A stretch of 48,225 nt of DNA. It comes from a virus. The notes beneath the pieces were generated by a model that was not told where the DNA came from, ran no database searches, and saw only the letters and a list, made by a program, of their open reading frames with translations. Location: the IMG/VR virus record IMGVR_UViG_3300027971_000072, positions 1 to 48,225 of that record; one strand, given 5' to 3'. Position 1 is the stretch's first letter. Every line of letters starts with the position of its first letter. Position numbers and translations under genes: made by a program. Of this stretch, positions 1 to 7,669 are shown piece after piece.

Positions 1-1
1 G

Positions 2-1567
2 CGCGGTGCTATTGATGCGTTCTACGAAGACACTGACAAGCCTGTCATCATTGACAAGTCCCGTGGCTGGCCTATTGGTCAAATCATGGGCGCTATGTCA
101 CAGGTGCTAGGTCGTCAGCCTAAGATCATTGCTACTGTTCGTTCTGTTCCTGACTGTGCAGCCAGCTTCATCCGTGTAGCCAAACCCACAGATCTAGACG
201 AGTTTATGGCGACTGGTCAACTGATGGATCACCTTAAGGCCGCTTACATCTCCCTTCAGAACGGCTACGAGTACGCACCAGAAAACTTCCTGTTTGTTGA
301 ATACGAAGACCTGTTAGCCGACCCCAAAGCGCAGTTAGCCCGTATCCATGAGTTCCTTGAGTTACCTGAGTTTGCCTACGACTTTAATAACATTGACGGC
401 TCAAGCGTAGCTGAAGATGACGAGAACTTGCACGGTCACGCAGGTATGCACGATGTCAAGCCTGTATTGGCGGCGCAGCATAAGCAAGATCCCCGCGATT
501 TATTGAAGCACCACTACTCAGCATTCTGTCAGCCAGAGTTTTGGCTTGAGCGTCCACGCACAGTTCCTGAGTTACATGACCTAGACCTACAGCTTGCCGC
601 ATCCACAATGGGTGACTTTGCTGAAGGCTGGAGACTAGCTCAAAAGTTAGAAGCAGAAGAGCCTAACAATCATCGAGCCGCCTATAACCGTGGCTGGTAC
701 TACCTGCGTCAAGGTCAAATCCAAAAGGGCTACGGCTTGATGGACAGAGGACGAATCGTAGGTGTCTTTGGTAATTCACGCCCTGATGTGCCTACACCCC
801 AATGGGACGGCAAGACAAAGGGTACGGTCATGCTGTATCTGGAAGGCGGTCTGGGCGATCAGATTCACCAGATTCGCTATGCCAAGCTGATTGCAGAGCG
901 TGGCTGTAAAGTTGTTGTTTCCTGCACTGGCCCACTAGCATCATTGTTCCAAGGCGTAGAAGGCGTATCAGCGGTTGTTCAGCACGAGGCTACCTTTGGT
1001 ATCTACCACGACTTCTTTGTGTCTGGAATGTCTGCTGTGGTTCCTCTAGGGTTAGAACTTCGTGACCTGTCTGGTGCGCCATACCTTGAGAAGCCAATGT
1101 CGATCAAAGGCCGTAAAAAACGCATCGGTCTGCGCTGGCAAGGCAACAGTAAGTTTGAACATGAGCATCACAAGAAGTTCCCCTATGAACTTATGTTCGA
1201 CGCAGTAAAAGATGCTGACGCAGAGTTCATTTCATTACAGCGTGACGAGGGCGTAGACGCTTGCCCAGCTTGGGTAAAACAAGTACCATTACAGTCATGG
1301 GAAGACACTAGACAAGCGGTGGCTTCATGTGACTTGGTGATCTCAGCCTGTACCTCTGTCAGTCACTTGGCGGCGGCAATGGGCGTAGAAACATGGGTGG
1401 TAACTCCGATCATGCCTTACTTCTTATATGCAATTGACGGTGATAAAACGCCGTACTACGACAGCATGAAGCTGATTCGCCAAGAGGTTTATGGTGATTG
1501 GACTGCTCCGTTTGACAAGATCAAAGAGCGTGTTGGTTCTAAGCCAGCATTGAGGAGTGTAGCGTGA
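2..1567 (+). CDS. Sulfotransferase-TPR-GT9-like glycosyltransferase fusion, 5' end outside window
   Basis: The frame is open from base 2, so the start lies upstream; the first internal ATG is at 86. The N-terminal part looks like a PAPS-dependent sulfotransferase: a strand with IIDKSRGWP, then KIIATVRSVPDCAASFIRV, which resembles the 3'-phosphate-binding segment, then YEDLLADP. The usual 5'-phosphosulfate loop would be upstream and is not seen. A short TPR-like stretch (EEPNNHRAAYNRGWYYLRQG) follows. The C-terminal half resembles GT9/heptosyltransferase-like proteins (GGLGDQIHQIRYAKLIAERG, IGLRWQGNSKFE, CTSVSHLAAAMGVETWVV). Inference: it could transfer a sugar and a sulfate to the same acceptor. 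The stop overlaps the GTG of the next gene (GTGA). Domain assignment is by motif reading only; the acceptor is unknown. Confidence 0.65.
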   Translation, partial: RGAIDAFYEDTDKPVIIDKSRGWPIGQIMGAMSQVLGRQPKIIATVRSVPDCAASFIRVAKPTDLDEFMATGQLMDHLKAAYISLQNGYEYAPENFLFVEYEDLLADPKAQLARIHEFLELPEFAYDFNNIDGSSVAEDDENLHGHAGMHDVKPVLAAQHKQDPRDLLKHHYSAFCQPEFWLERPRTVPELHDLDLQLAASTMGDFAEGWRLAQKLEAEEPNNHRAAYNRGWYYLRQGQIQKGYGLMDRGRIVGVFGNSRPDVPTPQWDGKTKGTVMLYLEGGLGDQIHQIRYAKLIAERGCKVVVSCTGPLASLFQGVEGVSAVVQHEATFGIYHDFFVSGMSAVVPLGLELRDLSGAPYLEKPMSIKGRKKRIGLRWQGNSKFEHEHHKKFPYELMFDAVKDADAEFISLQRDEGVDACPAWVKQVPLQSWEDTRQAVASCDLVISACTSVSHLAAAMGVETWVVTPIMPYFLYAIDGDKTPYYDSMKLIRQEVYGDWTAPFDKIKERVGSKPALRSVA

Positions 1568-2691
1568 GCTTTAGATACGCCGCTGGGTTTAATTCGCCGG
1601 GGCTAAACACGCTTGTTCAAGGTACGCCTACCTATGTCTACAACTTATATGGTTGGGGTTACAACGCCAATGGGGAATTAGGTTTAGGGAATACAACTTA
1701 TGGTTTTTCTACCCCCCAACAAATTGGATCATTAACTACTTGGGCAACTTTTGCCGTAGGAGGTGCTTCGAGCGGGGCTATTAAAACAGATGGGACATTG
1801 TGGACTTGGGGCGGCAACGGTAATGGGCAATTAGGTCTTGGAAATACAACTTATTATTCATCGCCTAAACAAGTTGGTGCTTTGACTAACTGGGCTGGCA
1901 TAGTTTTTAGTGGTGCAAGCTCAATTGCTGTTAAAACAAATGGTACTTTGTGGTTTTGGGGAAACAACCCGTATGGCAATGGCAATGGCAATACAACCGT
2001 TTACTCGTCACCAGTACAAGTTGGCGCTTTAACTACTTGGTCAAAAGTGGCCGGTGGTAGTAATGCCGTAGGAGCCATTAAAACAGATGGAACAATGTGG
2101 ACTTGGGGGTTTAACCAATTTGGTAAATTGGGTCTTGATGATACAACAAACAGGTCAAGTCCCGTACAAGTTGGTGCTTTGACCACTTGGGCAAATGTTT
2201 TCTTTGGCTCAAGTCATTGTTTGGCAACACAAACAAATGGTAGTTTATGGGCTTGGGGTTATAACGCTTCAGGCCAATTAGGGTTGGGTAATACTACAAA
2301 TTATTCATCTCCAAAACAGGTTGGTTCATTAACAACTTGGTCTACTATTGGTGCTAACACTTATTCTTCGTATGCCATTAAAACTGATGGAACTTTTTGG
2401 AGTTGGGGTGGTAATTCTGAAGGTCAATTAGGTCTTGGTAACATTACTAATTACTCTAGCCCCAAACAAGTTGGTGCGTTAACAACTTGGTCATTTGTTG
2501 GCGCTAGAAGTGCAAGTGTTTCTGCCCTTAAAACTGATGGTACTTTGTGGTCTTGGGGTAATGGTTTTGCTGGTGGATTGGGTACAGGTAGCACAACAAA
2601 CAGATCATCACCCGTGCAGGTTGGAACCTCAACATTATGGTCAAAAATTTCCAACTCAACTAGTGGAAATTATTCCTTTGCGTTAGGTTAA
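1564..2691 (+). CDS. RCC1-repeat seven-bladed beta-propeller protein (first copy)
   Basis: 375 aa starting at a GTG that overlaps the previous stop. The protein is almost wholly built of about seven repeats of roughly 50 residues with the pattern AIKTDGTLWxWGxNxxGQLG followed by LGNTTxYSSPKQVGALTTW. This is the RCC1/BNR-type propeller signature, and seven repeats make a closed propeller. No signal peptide or membrane segment is visible. The coding DNA is visibly richer in A/T-ending codons than the flanking genes, which suggests a recombining cassette. In a phage, such a protein next to sugar-modifying genes and upstream of lysis genes is most simply a virion or host-surface binding protein. 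That role is inferred. Confidence 0.7.
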   Translation: MSFRYAAGFNSPGLNTLVQGTPTYVYNLYGWGYNANGELGLGNTTYGFSTPQQIGSLTTWATFAVGGASSGAIKTDGTLWTWGGNGNGQLGLGNTTYYSSPKQVGALTNWAGIVFSGASSIAVKTNGTLWFWGNNPYGNGNGNTTVYSSPVQVGALTTWSKVAGGSNAVGAIKTDGTMWTWGFNQFGKLGLDDTTNRSSPVQVGALTTWANVFFGSSHCLATQTNGSLWAWGYNASGQLGLGNTTNYSSPKQVGSLTTWSTIGANTYSSYAIKTDGTFWSWGGNSEGQLGLGNITNYSSPKQVGALTTWSFVGARSASVSALKTDGTLWSWGNGFAGGLGTGSTTNRSSPVQVGTSTLWSKISNSTSGNYSFALG

Positions 2692-2693
2692 AA

Positions 2694-3863
2694 ATGGCAA
2701 CACCAGTTTATCCATACACCCAATACTCAGGCATCTGGAACATCAGCAGTCAAGCCAATGCTATTGCGGCTGGAACTTGGCCTAGCCCACCTGCGCCAAA
2801 ATTATTTACGTGGGGTTCTGGAGCAAATGGAGTTTCAGGCCTTGGTAATACGACTTATTATTCTTCTCCAAAACAAGTTGGTGATTTAACAACATGGTTA
2901 ACAGTAACTGCTGGATATTTGTGTTCGTTTGCCATTAAAACAGATGGAACATTATGGTCGTGGGGCCAAAATGATTCAGGACAACTTGGCCTTGGAAACA
3001 TTACTGACTTTTCCAGCCCTAAACAAGTTGGTGCTTTGACAAACTGGTCAGATATACGTTCTTCTTATAGTTCATCTATTGCATTAAAAACTGATGGAAC
3101 TCTTTGGACTTGGGGAAATAATGCATATGGTCAATTAGGGATTGGTACTAGTGGTGCAGGAACTTATAAATCTTCACCTGTACAAGTTGGCGCTTTAACA
3201 ACTTGGTATAAAGTGGATTCTGGATATTTGTGTTCTTTTGCTATAAAGACAGATGGAACATTATGGTCGTGGGGTGGCAATGCTCAAGGACGACTAGGCC
3301 TTGGTAATACGACTTATTATTCTTCTCCAAAACAAGTTGGTGTTTTGACCACTTGGGCAAATATTTCATCTGCAATTGTTAATGGTTCTGTACTTGCAGT
3401 AAAAACTGACGGAACGTTATGGGCTTGGGGCGCTAATACAAATGGTCAATTGGGTCTTGGTAACACAACAAATTACAACTCTCCTGTACAGGTTGGATCT
3501 TTAACAAATTGGTTATCAGTAAAAATTAATCAAGTAAATACCGCCGCTGTTAAAACTGATGGGACATTGTGGACATGGGGTTACAATGCCTCTGGTCAAC
3601 TTGGACTTGGTAATACAACAAATTACTCATCACCTAAACAAGTGGGCGCTTTAACTAATTGGTTATATATTGCAACTGGAACTCAATTAACAAGTTCAAT
3701 AAAAACGAATGGCACACTTTGGAATTGGGGAAGAAATGGTGAAGGCCAACTTGGACTTGGTAACACAACCAATTATTCATCACCCAAACAAGTTGGCACG
3801 TCAACTGGTTGGAATAAAATTGCCGCAGGTGGAGTTCATCAAATTAGTATTCTTACCATTTAA
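2694..3863 (+). CDS. RCC1-repeat seven-bladed beta-propeller protein (second copy)
   Basis: 389 aa, starting two bases after the previous stop. It opens with a short unique N-terminus (MATPVYPYTQYSGIWNIS) and then carries seven RCC1-type repeats (KTDGTLWSWGxNxxGQLGLG and SSPKQVGALT). It is clearly a paralogue of the preceding gene; repeat units are interchangeable at both protein and DNA level. No strong ribosome site precedes the ATG (TTAGGTTAAAAATG), so translation may be coupled to the first copy. The A/T-rich codon use is shared with the first copy. The N-terminal unique part could be the virion-anchoring segment and the propeller the binding head; this is inference. Confidence 0.7.
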   Translation: MATPVYPYTQYSGIWNISSQANAIAAGTWPSPPAPKLFTWGSGANGVSGLGNTTYYSSPKQVGDLTTWLTVTAGYLCSFAIKTDGTLWSWGQNDSGQLGLGNITDFSSPKQVGALTNWSDIRSSYSSSIALKTDGTLWTWGNNAYGQLGIGTSGAGTYKSSPVQVGALTTWYKVDSGYLCSFAIKTDGTLWSWGGNAQGRLGLGNTTYYSSPKQVGVLTTWANISSAIVNGSVLAVKTDGTLWAWGANTNGQLGLGNTTNYNSPVQVGSLTNWLSVKINQVNTAAVKTDGTLWTWGYNASGQLGLGNTTNYSSPKQVGALTNWLYIATGTQLTSSIKTNGTLWNWGRNGEGQLGLGNTTNYSSPKQVGTSTGWNKIAAGGVHQISILTI

Positions 3864-3884
3864 TTTTTTAACAAGGAGTCTTAA

Positions 3885-4295
3885 ATGACACATTATGTAC
3901 AAGTCGTAAACGGCGAAATCAAGCAAGTCTGGGACACACCTCCCACAGAAGGCGTAGGCAATAACGGCTGGCGCAATGCTGTGGAAGTTCGTCCCGCAAT
4001 CACAGCACACCGTCAGGGTTACACTGCCCACCGCTTTGATCTGAACACTGATCCTGTTCAAATCATCTGGGACACATACGAAATCTCCGTGGCTGACCGC
4101 AAAAACGGTATGAAGTCCAACGCAGGTTTTGCATTCCAGCAAGTGGTGATGGAGCAGTCCCGCTTACAGCTTTCTCCTAACGCTAACGAGCAGTACGATG
4201 CTACAGCGGTAGAGACAGCGCGTCAGGCTATGTTGACCAAACAATCCGCTATTGATGCCGCTACGACTCACGACCAGCTTGACGCATTGCTGTAA
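3885..4295 (+). CDS. Hypothetical phage protein, 136 aa
   Basis: Not recognised with certainty. It has a good ribosome site (AAGGAG, 8 nt before the ATG) and a composition like the surrounding late genes rather than the A/T-rich propeller genes. The N-terminal half is beta-rich (MTHYVQVVNGEIKQVWDTPP, PVQIIWDTYEISVADR). The C-terminal half is helical and alanine/glutamine rich and ends with AATTHDQLDALL. Size, position after putative receptor-binding proteins and the two-part build recall small tail-fibre-associated or chaperone proteins, but no motif proves this. Confidence 0.7.
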   Translation: MTHYVQVVNGEIKQVWDTPPTEGVGNNGWRNAVEVRPAITAHRQGYTAHRFDLNTDPVQIIWDTYEISVADRKNGMKSNAGFAFQQVVMEQSRLQLSPNANEQYDATAVETARQAMLTKQSAIDAATTHDQLDALL

Positions 4296-4305
4296 GGGGT
4301 AACGA

Positions 4306-5091
4306 ATGAAACGCATCTTGGTGATGGGTTTACCCGGCGCGGGCAAGACATACCTAGCGCAACACATCCTCGACCACTTGCAAAACGAACGCAAGACGGT
4401 CATGTGGCTTAACGCCGATGATGTGCGTAAGAAGTACAACGACTGGGACTTTTCCCACGAGGGCCGTATTCGCCAAAGCCTGCGTATGCGTGAGTTGGCT
4501 GACAGCTACGATGTTGACTATGTGATTTGCGACTTTGTTGCCCCTCTAGTTGAGATGCGTAATAACTTCAAAGCTGACTGGACTATCTGGGTTGACACCA
4601 TCAATCAAGGTCGTTTTGAAGACACCAACAAGGTGTTTATTCCTCCGAAGGAATATGACTTCAGGATTACTGAGCAGAAGTCTGAGAAGTGGGGTGAGTT
4701 CATTGCCGCGCATATCTTGGATAACCGCCGCCGTCCTGTATTTGACTGGCAGAAAGAAACAGTTCAGATGCTTGGCAGATGGCAACCGTGGCACGCAGGA
4801 CACCGCAAGCTGTTTGAACGGGCACTGGCTAAGACTGGTCAAGTTGTGATCCAGATCAGAGACTGCCAAGGCTGGAACGGCTCTAACCCGTTTGCTGCTA
4901 ATCAGGTTAAAGAGTTTATTAGCCGTGATCTAGACCCACTGTATCAAGGTCAGTACGAAGTTCAACTGGTTCCTAACATTGTCAACATTACCTACGGGCG
5001 TGATGTTGGATACAAGATTGAGCAGGAATCTTTTGACGATGCTACCCACGCTATCTCGGCAACCAAGATACGCAAAGAGATGGGTGTGTGA
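4306..5091 (+). CDS. Adenylylsulfate kinase-like domain fused to HxGH nucleotidyltransferase domain
   Basis: 261 aa. Residues about 1-150 resemble APS kinase (CysC): a P-loop GLPGAGKT at about 8-15 and an NADDVRKKYNDWDFS segment matching the DGDxxR region. APS kinase makes PAPS, the sulfate donor of sulfotransferases. Residues about 158-261 form a nucleotidyltransferase domain: QMLGRWQPWHAGHRKLFERA with the HxGH nucleotide-binding motif, and ISATKIRKEM matching the ISSTxIR motif. The C-terminal part is much shorter than a full ATP sulfurylase and is more like NMN/cytidylyl/adenylyl transferases, so its substrate is open. The stop overlaps the start of the next gene (GTGTGA). Inferred role: PAPS supply for the sulfotransferase at the left end. 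Confidence 0.72.
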   Translation: MKRILVMGLPGAGKTYLAQHILDHLQNERKTVMWLNADDVRKKYNDWDFSHEGRIRQSLRMRELADSYDVDYVICDFVAPLVEMRNNFKADWTIWVDTINQGRFEDTNKVFIPPKEYDFRITEQKSEKWGEFIAAHILDNRRRPVFDWQKETVQMLGRWQPWHAGHRKLFERALAKTGQVVIQIRDCQGWNGSNPFAANQVKEFISRDLDPLYQGQYEVQLVPNIVNITYGRDVGYKIEQESFDDATHAISATKIRKEMGV

Positions 5092-5522
5092 TTGTCTTCA
5101 CCAACGGATGCTTTGATGTGCTTCATCGTGGGCATGTTGAGTATTTGGAGAAATCTAGAGCGTTGGGTGACAAGTTAGTTGTGGGTTTAAACTCAGATGC
5201 GTCTGTTCGGGAACTAAAGCCCGGCAGACCCATCAATTCCCAAGATGACCGAAAAGCTGTGCTGCTGGCGCTTCGCTGGGTAGATGAAGTCATTATCTTT
5301 GACGAACCCACACCGCTTGAGCTAATCCAACGGATTAGTCCTGACATCATTACGAAGGGCGCTGATTACAGCCCCGATCAAGTTGTCGGGTCAAGAATTG
5401 CCAAGCAAACAGTTATCATTCCTTTCTTAGATGGCTATTCATCAACAAGGATAATCAATGCAACTCAAGGGCATAGTAAACAAGGGCTGGGGGTCGGAGC
5501 TAATCTGGGCTACCAACGATAA
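5088..5522 (+). CDS. hldE (C-terminal domain): HldE C-terminal-type D-glycero-beta-D-manno-heptose-1-phosphate adenylyltransferase
   Basis: 144 aa from a GTG at 5088. It is a stand-alone version of the adenylyltransferase half of HldE/RfaE: FTNGCFDVLHRGHVEYLEKS (HxGH motif), VGLNSDASVRELKPGRPIN, WVDEVIIFDEPTPLELIQ, PDIITKGADY and GYSSTRII all match the family in order. The reaction is ATP + heptose-1-phosphate to ADP-heptose. The last ~20 residues after the family's usual end overlap the next gene in another frame by 65 nt, an unusually long overlap. In Enterobacteria this domain is fused behind the kinase; here it is separate and comes first. Related glycerol-3-phosphate cytidylyltransferases are the main alternative, but the heptose-type segments fit better. 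Confidence 0.85.
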   Translation: MIVFTNGCFDVLHRGHVEYLEKSRALGDKLVVGLNSDASVRELKPGRPINSQDDRKAVLLALRWVDEVIIFDEPTPLELIQRISPDIITKGADYSPDQVVGSRIAKQTVIIPFLDGYSSTRIINATQGHSKQGLGVGANLGYQR

Positions 5523-5820
5523 GTACTGCGGAAAGCTGATGACCTTTAAAAAGGATGCTAAGTTTTCCATGCACTTCCATGCAGAAAAAGATGAGACTTG
5601 GCTAGTCCAAGGTGGCTTATTTAAGGTCATCTGGATAGATACCAAAGACGCCAGCCGCCATGAGAAGATCCTTAACATTGGGGACACATGGCATAACCCA
5701 CCATTACTCCCTCACCAGCTAGTTTGCCTAGCAGCAGGTGTGATCTTAGAAGTCTCAACTGCTGATTCCGTAGAAGACAACTATCGAGTTGAGCCGGGGG
5801 ACAGTCAATGCGTATCTTAG
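5458..5820 (+). CDS. Single-domain cupin, probable sugar-phosphate isomerase or binding protein
   Basis: 120 aa small cupin. The metal-site residues are visible: H39, H41 and E46 in HFHAEKDETW, and H86 in PPLLPHQLV. This type is close to mannose-6-phosphate isomerase type II and related sugar cupins. The start at 5458 has an AAGGA-like site seven to nine bases upstream, and it lies 65 nt inside the adenylyltransferase gene. It sits between two genes of ADP-heptose synthesis, so it may act on a sugar phosphate or nucleotide sugar in the same route. Substrate and reaction cannot be read from the sequence. Confidence 0.75.
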   Translation: MQLKGIVNKGWGSELIWATNDKYCGKLMTFKKDAKFSMHFHAEKDETWLVQGGLFKVIWIDTKDASRHEKILNIGDTWHNPPLLPHQLVCLAAGVILEVSTADSVEDNYRVEPGDSQCVS

Positions 5821-6518
5821 TCATCGGTGATGGTTGCATCGACGAGTACCGCTATGGCGAGATACGCAGGGTAAATCCAGAATCTACTGCGCCATTGTTG
5901 AACTTTGAAGACAGTGAAGAGAAACTTGGCATGGCGTTTAACGTGGCTAAGAATCTTAGGTCTTTTGGTGCAGTGGTAGAACTTCTTGTTCCAACTGAAA
6001 TGTCCCGAAAAATTAGGTACATAGACCGTAGAACAGGAGAACATCTACTTAGAGTAGACCATGACGTACAAGCTCAGTCTTGTTTAGTCGGTAGTAAGTA
6101 CATGTTTGATGCCATAGTTATCTCTGACTATGATAAGGGTTTTGTAACCAATGAGGTCATCTGGAAACTGCGGCAGAAGTTTCAAGGGCCTATCTACATG
6201 GATACCAAGAAAAAGAACTTGGCTGATTTTCCCGGCATCTACATCAAGATTAACCAGCGGGAACTGTACGAATCTACATCTATCCCAGATCCAGAACATT
6301 TAATTGTTACTTACGGGGCTAAAGGATGCGGATATAAAGATTCACTCTATCCGGCTAAGGTGATAGAAGTTGTGGATGTTTGCGGGGCAGGCGATGTATT
6401 CCTAGCAGCTATGGTGTACAAGCACATACAGACTGGGGACATGAATATAGCCCTACCATTTGCCAACGAGAAGGCGGCAATATCTTGCCAGAGCATAGGG
6501 GCTGTATGCGTATCCTGA
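5808..6518 (+). CDS. hldE (N-terminal domain): HldE N-terminal-type (PfkB/ribokinase family) heptose-7-phosphate kinase, short form
   Basis: 236 aa. Family features in order: ILVIGDGCIDEYRYGEIRRVNPE at the N-terminus, GMAFNVAKNLRSFGA (the GGAxNVAxNL motif of RfaE kinases), DAIVISDYDKGF, YMDTKKKN, KINQRELYE, and the catalytic DVCGAGDVFLAA anion-hole motif near residue 190. The reaction is phosphorylation of heptose-7-phosphate at C1. At 236 residues it is shorter than the usual ~310-residue kinase domain; the middle region around RKIRYIDRRTGEHLLRVDHD is shortened. It overlaps both neighbours, showing tight co-translation. Activity despite the shortening is uncertain. Confidence 0.82.
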   Translation: MRILVIGDGCIDEYRYGEIRRVNPESTAPLLNFEDSEEKLGMAFNVAKNLRSFGAVVELLVPTEMSRKIRYIDRRTGEHLLRVDHDVQAQSCLVGSKYMFDAIVISDYDKGFVTNEVIWKLRQKFQGPIYMDTKKKNLADFPGIYIKINQRELYESTSIPDPEHLIVTYGAKGCGYKDSLYPAKVIEVVDVCGAGDVFLAAMVYKHIQTGDMNIALPFANEKAAISCQSIGAVCVS

Positions 6519-7261
6519 TTACTGGATATAAAGGTTTTATTGGCCAGAACATGGTCAAAGCCATGTCAGATCACGAGCTAGACTTGTGTGAATGGGGTGA
6601 TGAGTATTCCCTCTATGGAATAGATAGGGTTATTCACTTAGGCGCAATCTCAGATACACGCTGTAATGACTGGGCAGCTTTGCGTAAACAAAACGTGGGC
6701 TTTACCGTTACGCTTATGGAACGGTGTCAGGAGTATGGAATACCTATCCAACTAGCATCTTCAGCTTCAGTCTACGGGCCAGATAACATCACGTTTAAAG
6801 AGACTGATCCGGTAGCCCCTGCCAACATGTACGCAGAATCTAAAGCTTTGATTGAGCAGTATTTTCATAAGATGCAGCCTGTTTCGCCCGTGCAGATCTT
6901 TAGGTACTTTAATGTCTATGGCCCACACGAAGACCATAAAGGCGATCAGGCTTCTCCGTTTCACAAGTTTCGAGAGCAGGCAAAGACTGGGACAATTAAG
7001 ATATTTGAAGGTTCAGAAAACTTTAAACGTGACTTTATCCATGTGGACAAGGTAATTGATGTTCACAAGAAGTTTTTAAAAGTTAACGATTCTGGGATTT
7101 GGAACGTTGGGACGGGAGAAACAATGTCTTTTTTGGATGTTGCTCGCTTGGCAGCAGATGAATTTTCAGCGAAAATAGAAACAATTCCAATGCCTATATT
7201 GGGTGGTTATCAAATGTATACGTGTGCTGACATGACCAAATTGAATGGGATATTAAAGTGA
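6506..7261 (+). CDS. hldD: HldD-type ADP-L-glycero-D-manno-heptose 6-epimerase (SDR family)
   Basis: About 251 aa from the ATG at 6506 (MRILITGYKGFIGQN). This start is chosen because the Rossmann fold begins there; an upstream in-frame ATG at 6380 would add 42 meaningless residues read inside the kinase gene. NAD-binding GYKGFIG, catalytic YAESK (YxxxK) and the HldD-specific stretch YFNVYGPHEDHKG plus FEGSENFKRDFIHVDKV are all present, followed by GIWNVGTGETMSF. HldD converts ADP-D-glycero- to ADP-L-glycero-D-manno-heptose, the LPS inner-core donor. It closes the cassette APS kinase, adenylyltransferase, cupin, kinase, epimerase. GmhA and GmhB homologues are not in the window. Confidence 0.87.
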   Translation: MRILITGYKGFIGQNMVKAMSDHELDLCEWGDEYSLYGIDRVIHLGAISDTRCNDWAALRKQNVGFTVTLMERCQEYGIPIQLASSASVYGPDNITFKETDPVAPANMYAESKALIEQYFHKMQPVSPVQIFRYFNVYGPHEDHKGDQASPFHKFREQAKTGTIKIFEGSENFKRDFIHVDKVIDVHKKFLKVNDSGIWNVGTGETMSFLDVARLAADEFSAKIETIPMPILGGYQMYTCADMTKLNGILK

Positions 7262-7350
7262 GAGACTGGGCCGAAGCATTTATTGCGGCGGCCTGTATAG
7301 TGGCCTTCGTTATTTTTGGCACGTACATCATTGCATGGAGTTTGAGTTGA
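7258..7350 (+). CDS. 30-aa single-pass membrane peptide
   Basis: A GTG at 7258 overlaps the epimerase stop as GTGA. The peptide is a short charged N-terminus (MRDWAEAF) followed by one hydrophobic helix (IAAACIVAFVIFGTYIIAW) and SLS. It ends one base before the next gene. Position at the head of the holin/endolysin group and the membrane helix suggest a lysis accessory peptide, but it has no recognisable family. The tight overlap and the clean membrane segment are the only support. Confidence 0.5.
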   Translation: MRDWAEAFIAAACIVAFVIFGTYIIAWSLS

Positions 7351-7351
7351 T

Positions 7352-7669
7352 ATGGCTGAAGAAACTAAAGAATCTGCAAAAGGCGCGTTTATTGAAAAGA
7401 TTACGTTTGCCATCCTGCCACTACTGTTTTCATGCGTGGTCTATTTAATGTCATCGTTGTCCAATCTGGCGCACGAAGTCACAATACTTAATAGCAAGAT
7501 CAGTCTTGTGGTCACATCAGACAACAAGCAGGCTACCAACACGGGAGCAGAACTTGCCCGCGAGCGCTTGCGTCAAGACTTGTCGTTAGAGATCCAAAAG
7601 AACCGCGATGACATTCAGTACAACCGCCAAAAGATTGCGGTCATTGAAACTAAGTTGGAGAAAAAATAA
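7352..7669 (+). CDS. Membrane-anchored coiled-coil protein of the lysis cassette, 105 aa
   Basis: An N-terminal membrane helix at about residues 18-36 (FAILPLLFSCVVYLMSSL) is followed by a long charged helix rich in heptads (LARERLRQDLSLEIQKNRD, NRQKIAVIETKLEKK). This build is common for small phage proteins between tail and holin genes, acting as holin accessory or spanin-like proteins. There is no lipoprotein box or signal-peptidase site, so a spanin call is not supported. The stop and the start of the holin gene overlap by one base (TAATG). Confidence 0.6.
   Translation: MAEETKESAKGAFIEKITFAILPLLFSCVVYLMSSLSNLAHEVTILNSKISLVVTSDNKQATNTGAELARERLRQDLSLEIQKNRDDIQYNRQKIAVIETKLEKK

Noticed and set aside
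6380-6505. N-terminal extension of the epimerase
   Set aside because: It reads another frame of the kinase gene; the Rossmann fold starts at the ATG at 6506.
7352-7669. Spanin call for the membrane coiled-coil protein
   Set aside because: No lipobox or partner lipoprotein gene; topology alone is not enough.
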